This document shows, piece by piece, positions 55,107 to 63,656 of a stretch of 64,000 nt of DNA. The notes beneath the pieces were generated by a model. That model worked only from the letters and a program-made list of their open reading frames with translations, was not told the origin of the DNA and ran no database searches. Each line of letters begins with the position of its first letter. Position 1 is the first letter of the stretch. The translations under genes were made by a program, and so were the position numbers. The DNA is from Marinobacter sp. 1-4A (GTDB taxonomy: Bacteria; Pseudomonadota; Gammaproteobacteria; Pseudomonadales; Oleiphilaceae), in the NCBI RefSeq assembly GCF_016597725.1, contig NZ_VCGY01000002.1, positions 1 to 64,000 on the forward strand, read 5' to 3'.

Positions 55107-58100
55107 TTTACAGCCTCCTGAACAGTGTCGTTGCCTTCGCCATCAAGCCAGTCAACGTTCTTCATTTTGCGCACCACCACGAACTCATCGCGGTTGGAAC
55201 CCACGGTTCCATAGTAGTTAAAGCCGTAGGAGAACTGCGCGTAGCCACCAATCATGTGCGTGGGCTTCGGGCAAGCCCGAGTAACCGAGTTGTGAATACC
55301 ACCGCGGCTTCCGGTCACTTCCGAGCCGGGAATGTTCACAATCCGTTCCTGAGCGTGGTACATCATCATCATGCCCGGCATAACCCGCTGGCTGACAACG
55401 GCCCGCGCTGCGAGCGCTCCGTTGGCGTTGAATACTTCTACCCAGTCGTTGTCTTCAACACCCACGTCGCGGGCATCATCCTCACTCAGCCACACAATGG
55501 GGCCACCGCGAGACAGGGTCAGCATCAACAGGTTGTCGCTGTAGGTACTGTGGATACCCCACTTCTGGTGCGGTGTCAGGAAGTTCAACGCTTTTTCCGG
55601 GTTGCCATTGGGTTTTGCGTTCAGCAATGGCGCTGCGGCTTTAGTGTTAATAGGCGGACGGTAGACCAACAAGCTTTCGCCGAAGGCACGCATCCACTCG
55701 TGATCCAGATAGAACTGCTGGCGGCCTGTCAATGTGCGCCAGGGAATCAGCTCGTGCACGTTGGTGTAGCCCGCGTTGTAAGACACATGGTCGTCTTCCA
55801 GGCCAGACCAGGTCGGGCTGGAGATGATCTTGCGGGGCTGCGCCACGATATCGCGGAAGCGAATCGCTTCGTGCTCTTTGCCCACCGCAAGGTGGCTGTG
55901 ATCCAGCCCGGTGAATTCCGACAGCGCAGCCCAGGCTTTAACAGCCACGTGGCCGTTGGTTTCCGGCGCCAGCGTCAGAATTACTTCAGCTGCATCAATG
56001 GCACTTTCAATTTTCGGACGACCTGCGTTCGCTCCGTCGATGTGCTTGTAGTTCAGCTCACCCAAGAAGCTCACTTCTTTTTCGGTATTCCAGTTAATAC
56101 CCTTACCACCGTTACCCAACTTGTCCATCAACGGCCCAAGTGAGGTGAAGCGCGCGTAGGTATTGGGGTAATCCCGCTCTACCGTAATGAAGTTAGGAGC
56201 AGTTTTGCCGGGAATTAGCTCACACTCGCCTTTCTTCCAGTCTTTAACATCGAATGGCTGGCCCAGTTCTGCAGCAGCGTCGTGCATCAGCGGCAGGGTA
56301 ACCACGTCTTTTTCGACACCCAGATGGCCTTCCGCCGCCTTGGAGAAGGACTTGGCGATGCCTTTGTAGATTTCCCAGTCACTGCGGGATTCCCACGCGG
56401 GGTCTGTCGCAGCCGTCAGCGGGTGAATGAACGGGTGCATGTCAGACGTATTCAGGTCGTTCTTTTCATACCAGGTAGCGGTAGGCAGAACTATGTCTGA
56501 GTACAAGCAGGTTGTAGACATGCGGAAGTCGAGAGTAACCAGCAAGTCGAGCTTGCCTTCCGGTGCCTCATCGCGCCACTTCACTTCCTCAGGCTTGATG
56601 CCGCCGTTATGGCCCAGATCTTTACCCTGCACGCCGCTGGTGGTCCCCAACAGGTACTTAAGCATGTACTCATGCCCCTTACCGGAAGAACCCAGCAGGT
56701 TGGAGCGCCAGATAAACATGTTGCGCGGATGGTTCTGGGGTGCTTCCGGATCTTCCGACGCAAAGGCCAGTGAACCGTCCTTCATGGACTGGGTCACGTA
56801 GGCAGGTACATCCATACCGGCTTTTTCAGCTTCTGCTGCGATGGTCAGCGGGTTGCGATTAAGCTGTGGAGCAGATGGCAACCACCCCATGCGCTCGGCA
56901 CGCACGTTGTAGTCGATCAGGCTGCCACCGAACTTGGACTTGTCGGCCAGAGGCGAAAGAATCTCGCTCACATCCAGCTTCTCATAGCGCCACTGCCCGG
57001 AATGGGCGTAGAAGAACGAGGTACCGTTCATCTGACGTGGTGGACGCTGCCAATCCAGACCAAATGCCAGCGGCTGCCAGCCAGTCTGCGGGCGCAGCTT
57101 TTCCTGGCCTACGTAGTGAGCCCAGCCACCACCGCTCTGACCGATACAGCCACACATAACCAACATGTTGATCAGCGCGCGGTAGTTCATGTCCATGTGA
57201 TACCAGTGGTTCATACCGGCACCAACAATGATCATGGAACGGCCCTTGGTTTTATGGGCGTTCTCACCAAATTCACGGGCAATACGAATCACTTTTTCAG
57301 CGGGTACGCCGGTGATCTTCTCCTGCCAGGCCGGAGTGTACGGCTTGATTTCATCGTAGGAGGTTGCGCCGTCGTCATCGCCCAGACCGCGGCTGATGCC
57401 GTAGTTGGCCATCATCAGGTCGTACACGGTAACTACGAGAGCTTCGCCACCGTCAGCCAGCTCGATTTTACGGCTGCCCAGCTTGTGGGTCAGGGTGTCG
57501 CTGATTTCAACAGACTTGAAGTGATCGTGCTTAACACCTCCGAAATACGGGAAGGCCACATCAACCACTTCGTCATGCTTTTCAACCAGAGACAACTGAA
57601 GGCTGACGTCGTCCGTCTTGGCTGTTTGCTTCAGGTTCCACTTGCCCTTCTCACCCCAGCGATAGCCGATAGAGCCGTTAGGCGCTGTCAGCTGGTTGCT
57701 GGCTTCATCAATGGCAATGGTTTTCCATTCCGGGTTGTTCTCTTCACCCAGTCCGCCCACCAGATCACTGGCACGCAGGAATCGGCCAGGTACGTAACGG
57801 CCATCTTCCATTTTGTCGAGCTTCACCAGATAAGGCATGTCGGTGTAACGACGCACGTAGTCGGTGAAATACTCACTGGGGTTGTCGAGATGGAATTCTT
57901 TGAGGATGACATGCCCCATAGCTATACCCAGAGCGGCATCTGTACCCTGCTTGGGGTTCAGCCACTCATCTGACAGCTTGGAGACTTCTGCGTAGTCCGG
58001 GGTAATGGCAACTGTCTTGGTGCCTTTGTAGCGCACTTCGGTAAAGAAGTGAGCGTCCGGAGTACGGGTTTGAGGCACGTTGGAACCCCAGGCAATGATA

Positions 58101-58846
58101 TAGCCTGAGTTGTACCAGTCAGCAGATTCAGGAACGTCGGTCTGCTCACCCCAGACTTGCGGAGAAGCCGGTGGCAAATCGCAGTACCAGTCGTAGAAGC
58201 TCAGGCACACGCCACCAATCATGGAAAGGTAGCGGCTACCGGAAGCGTAAGACACCATAGACATGGCCGGAATTGGCGAGAAGCCGATGATGCGATCCGG
58301 GCCGACTTTCTTGGCGGTGTATACGTTTGCCGCACCAATCAGTTCGTTAACTTCGTCCCAGGTAGAACGCACAAAGCCGCCCATACCACGGCGGGGCTTG
58401 TACTCGGCCGTTTTCTTCGGGTCTTCCACAATGGAGGCCCAAGCTTCAACAGGGTCGTTGAACTGAATACGTGCGGCACGCCAAAGCTTCATCAGGTGCT
58501 TGCGCATTAACGGGTATTTCAGACGGTTGGCGCTATACATGTACCAGGAGTAACTGGCACCGCGAGGGCAGCCACGAGGCTCATGGTTGGGTAGATCCGG
58601 GCGGGTACGGGGATAGTCGGTTTGCTGGGTTTCCCAAGTAACCAGGCCGTTCTTAACGTAGATTTTCCAACTACAGGAGCCGGTGCAGTTTACGCCGTGA
58701 GTGGAGCGCACAATCTTGTCGTGCTGCCAGCGTTGGCGGTAGCTGTCTTCCCAGTCGCGATTCACATCGTGGGTTTCGCCGTGGCCGTTCGCGAAGGATT
58801 CGCGCTTTTTGCTGAAGTAGCTCAGCTTATCGATCAAATGACTCAT
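55103..58846 (-). CDS. narG: Respiratory nitrate reductase, alpha subunit (molybdenum)
   Basis: This 1247-residue catalytic subunit reduces nitrate to nitrite on the cytoplasmic side with Mo-bis-MGD. The N-terminus has the FS0 cluster ligands (HGVNCTGSCSWKIYV...) and the twin-arginine remnant is absent. The Mo-ligand aspartate lies in YDWYCDLPPASPQVWGEQTD near residue 223. Length is normal. A NarL-type palindrome (58945-58964) stands 99 bp upstream, in the gap after narK. Confidence 0.97.
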   Translation of the reverse strand: MSHLIDKLSYFSKKRESFANGHGETHDVNRDWEDSYRQRWQHDKIVRSTHGVNCTGSCSWKIYVKNGLVTWETQQTDYPRTRPDLPNHEPRGCPRGASYSWYMYSANRLKYPLMRKHLMKLWRAARIQFNDPVEAWASIVEDPKKTAEYKPRRGMGGFVRSTWDEVNELIGAANVYTAKKVGPDRIIGFSPIPAMSMVSYASGSRYLSMIGGVCLSFYDWYCDLPPASPQVWGEQTDVPESADWYNSGYIIAWGSNVPQTRTPDAHFFTEVRYKGTKTVAITPDYAEVSKLSDEWLNPKQGTDAALGIAMGHVILKEFHLDNPSEYFTDYVRRYTDMPYLVKLDKMEDGRYVPGRFLRASDLVGGLGEENNPEWKTIAIDEASNQLTAPNGSIGYRWGEKGKWNLKQTAKTDDVSLQLSLVEKHDEVVDVAFPYFGGVKHDHFKSVEISDTLTHKLGSRKIELADGGEALVVTVYDLMMANYGISRGLGDDDGATSYDEIKPYTPAWQEKITGVPAEKVIRIAREFGENAHKTKGRSMIIVGAGMNHWYHMDMNYRALINMLVMCGCIGQSGGGWAHYVGQEKLRPQTGWQPLAFGLDWQRPPRQMNGTSFFYAHSGQWRYEKLDVSEILSPLADKSKFGGSLIDYNVRAERMGWLPSAPQLNRNPLTIAAEAEKAGMDVPAYVTQSMKDGSLAFASEDPEAPQNHPRNMFIWRSNLLGSSGKGHEYMLKYLLGTTSGVQGKDLGHNGGIKPEEVKWRDEAPEGKLDLLVTLDFRMSTTCLYSDIVLPTATWYEKNDLNTSDMHPFIHPLTAATDPAWESRSDWEIYKGIAKSFSKAAEGHLGVEKDVVTLPLMHDAAAELGQPFDVKDWKKGECELIPGKTAPNFITVERDYPNTYARFTSLGPLMDKLGNGGKGINWNTEKEVSFLGELNYKHIDGANAGRPKIESAIDAAEVILTLAPETNGHVAVKAWAALSEFTGLDHSHLAVGKEHEAIRFRDIVAQPRKIISSPTWSGLEDDHVSYNAGYTNVHELIPWRTLTGRQQFYLDHEWMRAFGESLLVYRPPINTKAAAPLLNAKPNGNPEKALNFLTPHQKWGIHSTYSDNLLMLTLSRGGPIVWLSEDDARDVGVEDNDWVEVFNANGALAARAVVSQRVMPGMMMMYHAQERIVNIPGSEVTGSRGGIHNSVTRACPKPTHMIGGYAQFSYGFNYYGTVGSNRDEFVVVRKMKNVDWLDGEGNDTVQEAVK

Positions 58847-58944
58847 GGTCTCTCTCTCCGTCTGCCGGATCGTTTTTCCGATTTAAGATCATTGTGTGGG
58901 AGAACAACCCTGAAATCTGCGTGGTTACTACCACATAACCCGCA

Positions 58945-58964
58945 CCTACCACTGAGGTGGTAGG
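58945..58964. promoter_or_regulatory. NarL-type 7-2-7 site upstream of narG
   Basis: CCTACCACTGAGGTGGTAGG contains heptamers TACCACT and GGTGGTA in the inverted 7-2-7 arrangement bound by NarL. A further related motif, GTGGTTACTACCAC, lies at 58921-58934. With narXL in the window, this suggests a nitrate-controlled promoter for narGHJI of its own, besides transcription from narK. Confidence 0.65.
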
Positions 58965-58968
58965 CGAC

Positions 58969-60285
58969 TTATATCCCCGGTTGGAGAAGGGTCTGACGTT
59001 CGTGTTGGCGATTGAAGCGGGCAAACATGAATTGGCAAATGCAAAGCAGCAGAAACAGGATCATAAATACAGCACTGCGAACACCCAGCCAGTGATTCAC
59101 CGCGCCAAAAATAACCGGTAGGAGGAAAGCTACGGAACAGGCACTAACAAGTAATAAACCGGCAACAAACGCAGCGTTCTGGCGACTTTCGATAATCACC
59201 ATTCTCTGTAGGCTGCCCGTAGCGCAACCAAGGGCCATTCCGAGAACCACTACAAAGACACTTTCAAACGTCATGGGCAAAGCAAACTCAACCTTGATGG
59301 TTGTTTCCACGCCGCGAATAAACAGCGTCATAGGCGGATAAGACAGCACCACCAAAGCTACGAGGCCCACCAGAAGCGACCGACTAATGACCCGGGGGCT
59401 GCCGAAACGATCAGACAAACCGCCCCCAAGAATCTGCGCCAGAGCACCCGGAATGATGAACCACTGCGCAAGCTTGGCGCCGGATTGCACCTGCAAATCG
59501 AACTGGGAAGAAAGGTAGTCTGGAAGCCACAAAGCCAGCGCAAAAAAACTGCCTGCCACCACGCCAAAGTAGGCGCCAAGCTGCCATATGCCCTGCCGCC
59601 TGTAGCGACAGAACAGCACGAAAATAGAGACGTCAGCTTGCAGGTCTGCGACGGCGTCTTCCGGGTCTGTGAGTAACAATAAAAGTGCAAGCACCAACAA
59701 AAGGACAATCAAGTAAGCCAGCGGAACGCCATGCCAAGAGAAGGCCTCATGGAACAGTGGAACGAGGTAGTAAGTAAACCCGGCGCCGGTAACACCAGCG
59801 CCAAACACTCCAAGTACAAGTCCCAACCGTTGTGGCTTGCAACTACTGGTTACAAACTGCAGCCCAGCGCTGTAAAACCCACCGGCCAGCCCTAGCCCGC
59901 CAGCTGCGAGCAGATATCCGGGAAAGGTATCGGTAGTGAGCAAGACCACCATGCAAACTGCAAGCCCGGCAAGGCAAATGAGCATAATGCGACGGGCGCC
60001 AAACTTACGTGCAGCAAGGCCTGCGGGTACAGCCAAAAACGCGCTTACAGCCATGGGCATGGCCAACAAAAGGCCAAACTGAAGATTACTCAGGCTGAGC
60101 TCGGCCCTAAGATGAATGCCAGCAACTGCAAATAGCGTCCAGCAGCCTGCTGCAATCACGAAGCCTGTTAGTGCCAGCGGCAGGATCACAGCAAGTGATG
60201 CCAGCCGCTCATCCTCCTGATCCGCCTCTGACTTCATTCGCGAATGCCCTTGTAAACTGTTTTTAATGCCGCCTTTCAGTCTCAT
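58969..60285 (-). CDS. narK: NarK-family MFS transporter (nitrate/nitrite)
   Basis: The 438-residue protein has about 12 hydrophobic segments of the major facilitator fold, with loop motifs GLAARKFGARRIM and GGGLSDRFGSPRV. Its place between narXL and narG, under an FNR/DNR box, argues for nitrate uptake or nitrite export. However, the usual nitrate signatures with GGN and GNLG seem to be replaced here (GLAGGFYSAG, FGAGVTGAGF), so substrate assignment is by context. ATG 60285 is used; ATG 60237 with AAGGG upstream is equally possible (422 residues). Confidence 0.82.
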   Translation of the reverse strand: MRLKGGIKNSLQGHSRMKSEADQEDERLASLAVILPLALTGFVIAAGCWTLFAVAGIHLRAELSLSNLQFGLLLAMPMAVSAFLAVPAGLAARKFGARRIMLICLAGLAVCMVVLLTTDTFPGYLLAAGGLGLAGGFYSAGLQFVTSSCKPQRLGLVLGVFGAGVTGAGFTYYLVPLFHEAFSWHGVPLAYLIVLLLVLALLLLLTDPEDAVADLQADVSIFVLFCRYRRQGIWQLGAYFGVVAGSFFALALWLPDYLSSQFDLQVQSGAKLAQWFIIPGALAQILGGGLSDRFGSPRVISRSLLVGLVALVVLSYPPMTLFIRGVETTIKVEFALPMTFESVFVVVLGMALGCATGSLQRMVIIESRQNAAFVAGLLLVSACSVAFLLPVIFGAVNHWLGVRSAVFMILFLLLCICQFMFARFNRQHERQTLLQPGI

Positions 60286-60321
60286 CTTTTGCTCTGGCGC
60301 AGGTCAAAGACTATGATGGGA

Positions 60322-60338
60322 TACCAACCATTGGGGTA
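60322..60338. promoter_or_regulatory. NarL-like heptamer pair upstream of narK
   Basis: TACCAAC and TGGGGTA (complement TACCCCA) are inverted NarL-type heptamers, but with a 3-base spacer rather than the standard 2. They lie between the FNR/DNR box and narK, where nitrate-responsive control would be expected. Confidence 0.35.
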
Positions 60339-60339
60339 A

Positions 60340-60353
60340 TTGACTAACCTCAA
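60340..60353. promoter_or_regulatory. FNR/DNR box in the narK-narX intergenic region
   Basis: TTGACTAACCTCAA fits TTGA-N6-TCAA. Centred at 60346, it would place a class II start site for narK near 60305, about 20 bp before the longer narK ATG. For narX the same spacing would leave only a few leader bases, so narK is the likelier target. Confidence 0.7.
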
Positions 60354-60392
60354 GGAGGTATTCAAGCCCGGCGACTGCAAAGACGAGACGTG

Positions 60393-62252
60393 ATGAAATC
60401 CAGAAGCCCCCTTGTTAACCGGATTGCCATCGTGGTTTGTGCCGTTGTTCTGACATCCCTTGTCAGCATGGCAACGACGCTTGCGGTTTCAAAAAGTATT
60501 GAAGGTAACGCCACGGCAATTAATCTAGCGGGCGCACTGCGCATGGGCGCATTTCGATTGCTGTCCCACGCCGCCAGCCCCGAAGACGACAGAGTTGGAG
60601 AAGACAAGTTTCAAGAACTGGCCTCCCGTTACGAGCTAAGCCTCAAAGACACTCACATTACTCGTGCTATTCCTGAAACGGACGATCACCCGCTCACAAA
60701 ACAGTATCGAGCCATAACAACCTATTGGGAAAAAACCCTACGCCCCGGCCTTGCAAACCATCCGAAGGGCGCGCCAATTAATCCCGAGATGCTTGCCGCA
60801 ACCGAGTCCTATGTAGCCTCTGTAAACCAACTGGTCAGCATGCTGGAACGACGCACCGAAGCGCGCATCGGTTTGCTGCATCTTATTCAGATCATCAGCT
60901 TGGCCTTCTCCATACTTATCATTGTTGCCCTATTTGTTGATCTGCGAAACAGGGTGCTCAAGCCCCTACGCAAACTGGTGAGCATTGCGAGAGCCGTAGG
61001 TGAACAAGACTTTTCACAAAAAGCAAACATGAAAGGTAGCGACGAACTGGCGCAGTTAGGCAGCGCATTTGACCAAATGAGCAGCGAGCTGGCACTCACC
61101 TATTATGAACTGGAAGAGCGCGCGCGCAGCAAAACCGAAGAGCTTGAGAAAAGCCACGCTGCCCTGCAACTACTCCACTCTGCCAGCCGTAGTTTGTTTG
61201 CCAACCACGACCTGTGCAGCGGCGCAGTGCCTATGCTGCAGGAACTGGAGCTGCTGCTGGGTATAGGGCCGATTCGGCTTTACCTCCACGACAAGGAATC
61301 CTCAGAACCAGTGCAGGCTGTCACCACAACGACAACAGAGCGCCCCTTTTATTGCCGTGACCACCACTGCAATGCCTGCTTGGTAACACATGAGGTTTAT
61401 GATGAACTGCCGATAGAAGAGAATGATGGTCGCAGACTGCTGTTGCCCATTCGAACACCCGGCACACTTCTTGGCACACTGGAGGTTTGGTACCCTGCCG
61501 ACGAAGAACTTTCAGACACTGCCCGCCACCTACTGGAGACGCTTAGCGACCAGTTGGCAACGGCCATTTTTCTAGAACGCCAGATCACGGAAGAACAGCA
61601 GCTTACGTTGGCCGAGGAGCGCACAGTCATTGCACGGGAGCTTCACGACTCTTTGGCGCAATCCTTGTCCTATCTAAAAATGCAGGTCGCTCGCCTACGT
61701 CGCTTGAATATAGAAGGTGACCAAAAAAGCGCCCACGACGCCATTTTAGACGAGCTAAGCACTGGCCTGAACAGCGCCTATCGCCAGCTACGCGAACTGT
61801 TGGCCACTTTCCGGCTGAAACTGGACACTCCAGACCTCGCTACGGCTTTGCGCAAAACCATAGAAGAATTTTCAACGAGGTTGGGTAAGGCTGTCGGCCT
61901 GAATTACAATCTCCCGCCCCAGGCACTATCGCCTAACGAGGAGATTCACACACTGCAGATTGTGCGCGAGGGTTTGGCCAACGCCGTCAAACACGCCGAC
62001 GCAACCGAGGTTGCTGTAGATGTGCTGTTCGAATCGCCACAGGTAAAAGTAAACATAAGGGATAACGGCAAGGGTTTGCCCGAAGGCGGGCAGCCGGTCA
62101 ATCATTACGGACTGATCATCATGCAAGACCGCGCTCGTACGTTGGGCGGCAGGATTAGTGTGCAAAACCGCGATAACGGCGGCGTTGAAGTTATACTTAC
62201 GTTCATTCCAAAAAGCCGGCACCTTATTCCAAGTGAAACATCAAGCAGTTGA
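60393..62252 (+). CDS. narX: NarX, nitrate/nitrite sensor histidine kinase
   Basis: This 619-residue membrane kinase has a TM helix at residues 10-32, the nitrate-binding P-box GNATAINLAGALRMGAFRL just after it, a periplasmic helical domain, a second TM helix near 160-182, HAMP, a Cys-containing central module (CRDHHCNAC near residue 321), the HisKA_3 motif with the phosphoacceptor in ARELHDSLAQ near residue 418, and an ATPase domain (EGLANAVKHAD, DNGKGLPEGG). A GTG one codon earlier is an alternative start. It pairs with narL 63 bp downstream. Confidence 0.95.
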   Translation: MKSRSPLVNRIAIVVCAVVLTSLVSMATTLAVSKSIEGNATAINLAGALRMGAFRLLSHAASPEDDRVGEDKFQELASRYELSLKDTHITRAIPETDDHPLTKQYRAITTYWEKTLRPGLANHPKGAPINPEMLAATESYVASVNQLVSMLERRTEARIGLLHLIQIISLAFSILIIVALFVDLRNRVLKPLRKLVSIARAVGEQDFSQKANMKGSDELAQLGSAFDQMSSELALTYYELEERARSKTEELEKSHAALQLLHSASRSLFANHDLCSGAVPMLQELELLLGIGPIRLYLHDKESSEPVQAVTTTTTERPFYCRDHHCNACLVTHEVYDELPIEENDGRRLLLPIRTPGTLLGTLEVWYPADEELSDTARHLLETLSDQLATAIFLERQITEEQQLTLAEERTVIARELHDSLAQSLSYLKMQVARLRRLNIEGDQKSAHDAILDELSTGLNSAYRQLRELLATFRLKLDTPDLATALRKTIEEFSTRLGKAVGLNYNLPPQALSPNEEIHTLQIVREGLANAVKHADATEVAVDVLFESPQVKVNIRDNGKGLPEGGQPVNHYGLIIMQDRARTLGGRISVQNRDNGGVEVILTFIPKSRHLIPSETSSS

Positions 62253-62315
62253 ACACAAAAAAGGTGGCAACTTGAAAACGCCGCTACCTAATCAAGAGAG
62301 AGGAAGCGAAGTACC

Positions 62316-62987
62316 ATGTCTGAAGTAGCGTCTGATACACCCGCCAGCATTTTGCTGATCGACGATCATCCACTGTTGCGCCAAGGCATCAAGCAGCTCG
62401 TCGAAATGGAAGAAGACATGGTAGTGGCGGGTGAGGCCAGCAATGCCACCGACGGCATTCGGCTGGCAACCGAGCTAGAGCCTGATCTGATTCTGATGGA
62501 CCTTAATATGCCAGAGGTCAGCGGCATTGATGCACTGAAAAAACTACGGGAACTGAATGTGAGCTCCCGAATCGTGATGTTTACGGTATCTGACCAGGAA
62601 GATGACGTAGTCGCCGCCCTGCGCGCTGGCGCCGACGGCTACTTGCTGAAGGACATGGAGCCGGAAGACATGATTGCCCAGCTGCGCCAAGCTGCGCTTG
62701 GGAAAATGGTTATCAGTGACCGCCTGACAACCCTTCTCGCTGAAGCTTTGCGTTCCAACAAACCACAGCAAGCTTCACGCCCTGATTTCGACAGCCTAAC
62801 CCCGCGGGAAAAAGACATTCTTCGGCTTATTGCAGAGGGCCTATCCAACAAGATGATTGGTCGCAAGCTGGATATCAGCGATGGCACCGTAAAAGTGCAT
62901 GTGAAGCACCTACTCAAAAAACTCAGCCTGCGCTCGCGAGTTGAGGTTGCTGTGTGGGCTGTGGAGGAAGGTCTGCACAAGGGCTGA
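62316..62987 (+). CDS. narL: NarL, nitrate-responsive regulator
   Basis: The 223-residue regulator has a receiver domain ([12 protein letters not shown], phospho-Asp in [21 protein letters not shown]) and a LuxR-type helix-turn-helix ([38 protein letters not shown]). It acts on nar promoters when phosphorylated by NarX; candidate sites are at 58945-58964 and 60322-60338. AGAGAGGAAG precedes the ATG. Confidence 0.96.
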   Translation: MSEVASDTPASILLIDDHPLLRQGIKQLVEMEEDMVVAGEASNATDGIRLATELEPDLILMDLNMPEVSGIDALKKLRELNVSSRIVMFTVSDQEDDVVAALRAGADGYLLKDMEPEDMIAQLRQAALGKMVISDRLTTLLAEALRSNKPQQASRPDFDSLTPREKDILRLIAEGLSNKMIGRKLDISDGTVKVHVKHLLKKLSLRSRVEVAVWAVEEGLHKG

Positions 62988-63023
62988 GCTATATCAAATC
63001 AAACACAGCGCGTTTTGTTTACT

Positions 63024-63049
63024 CTGGGCAGTCTGAATTCACTGCCCGG
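63024..63049 (+). promoter_or_regulatory. Hairpin covering the edge of the ubiT ribosome binding site
   Basis: CTGGGCAGT and ACTGCCCGG pair over 9 bp (one G-T pair) around an 8-base loop, and the last two bases overlap the GGAG that precedes ubiT. It could limit ubiT translation, or be the end signal of narXL, although no T-run follows. Confidence 0.4.
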
Positions 63050-63057
63050 AGTTGATT

Positions 63058-63552
63058 ATGGCCCTGCCCTTGCCGATTCGTTTACCTTTATCCAGCAACC
63101 CTCTGATCAGCGACTCTCTGGCATTACTTTCTGAATACCTGCCATCGCCCTTTCCTTTGTTAGACGCCATTGATCGCTCAATTCCGATGCCGATAAAACA
63201 GCTGGTTGCAGAAGCGCCTCTCAATAGAGTATTTGCTGAAGCTATTGCTGATGGCGAGTTTGACGATTTTGAAGGGCGCAGCATCCGGCTGGAAGTGAAC
63301 GGCGGACACCCAGGTATTACGTTCGGGTTTTGGTCTGGCAGGCTACGTGTGCTGAATGGCCCGGGCGAAGCCACCATTCGCGGCTCCTTCTCTGCGTTCA
63401 AAACCCTCGCCGAACGTCGGCAAGACCCTGACCAGCTGTTTTTTCAGCGACGACTGGTGATAGAAGGAGATACGGAATTGGGTCTAGCCCTGAAAAACCT
63501 TCTCGACAGCCTAGAGTGGGATCTCAAGCTCCAGAAATTGCGTTTATTTTGA
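63058..63552 (+). CDS. ubiT: SCP2-domain protein, UbiT-like ubiquinone factor
   Basis: From ATG 63058 (GGAG upstream) the protein has 164 residues with a single SCP2 lipid-binding domain: LNRVFAEAIADGEFDDFEGRS, EATIRGSFSAFKTLAERRQDPDQLFFQRRLVIEGDTELGLALKNLLD. This agrees with UbiT (YhbT), which binds quinone precursors in the oxygen-independent ubiquinone pathway with UbiU and UbiV. Location beside narXL fits, since nitrate respiration needs ubiquinone without oxygen. ubiU and ubiV are not in the window. Confidence 0.82.
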   Translation: MALPLPIRLPLSSNPLISDSLALLSEYLPSPFPLLDAIDRSIPMPIKQLVAEAPLNRVFAEAIADGEFDDFEGRSIRLEVNGGHPGITFGFWSGRLRVLNGPGEATIRGSFSAFKTLAERRQDPDQLFFQRRLVIEGDTELGLALKNLLDSLEWDLKLQKLRLF

Positions 63553-63617
63553 AGCTTTCTGTTGTTAGGGCCATATGAAACCCACGCGACCCTGTGCGAT
63601 GGTTTAGGAACATCAAG

Positions 63618-63638
63618 CGGGGAATCCGGCCCCGTTTT
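63618..63638 (+). terminator. Short terminator after ubiT
   Basis: CGGGG and CCCCG form a 5-bp GC stem with a 7-base loop, followed by TTTT. It stands 65 bp after the ubiT stop and 19 bp before the next start. The stem is short, so termination may be partial. Confidence 0.45.
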
Positions 63639-63656
63639 GCACAGTGAGCGAGCAAA

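Noticed and set aside
60353..60359. AAGGAGG as the ribosome binding site of narX
   Set aside because: It lies over 30 bases before the narX start and no suitable start codon follows it at proper distance; it overlaps the FNR/DNR box by one base.
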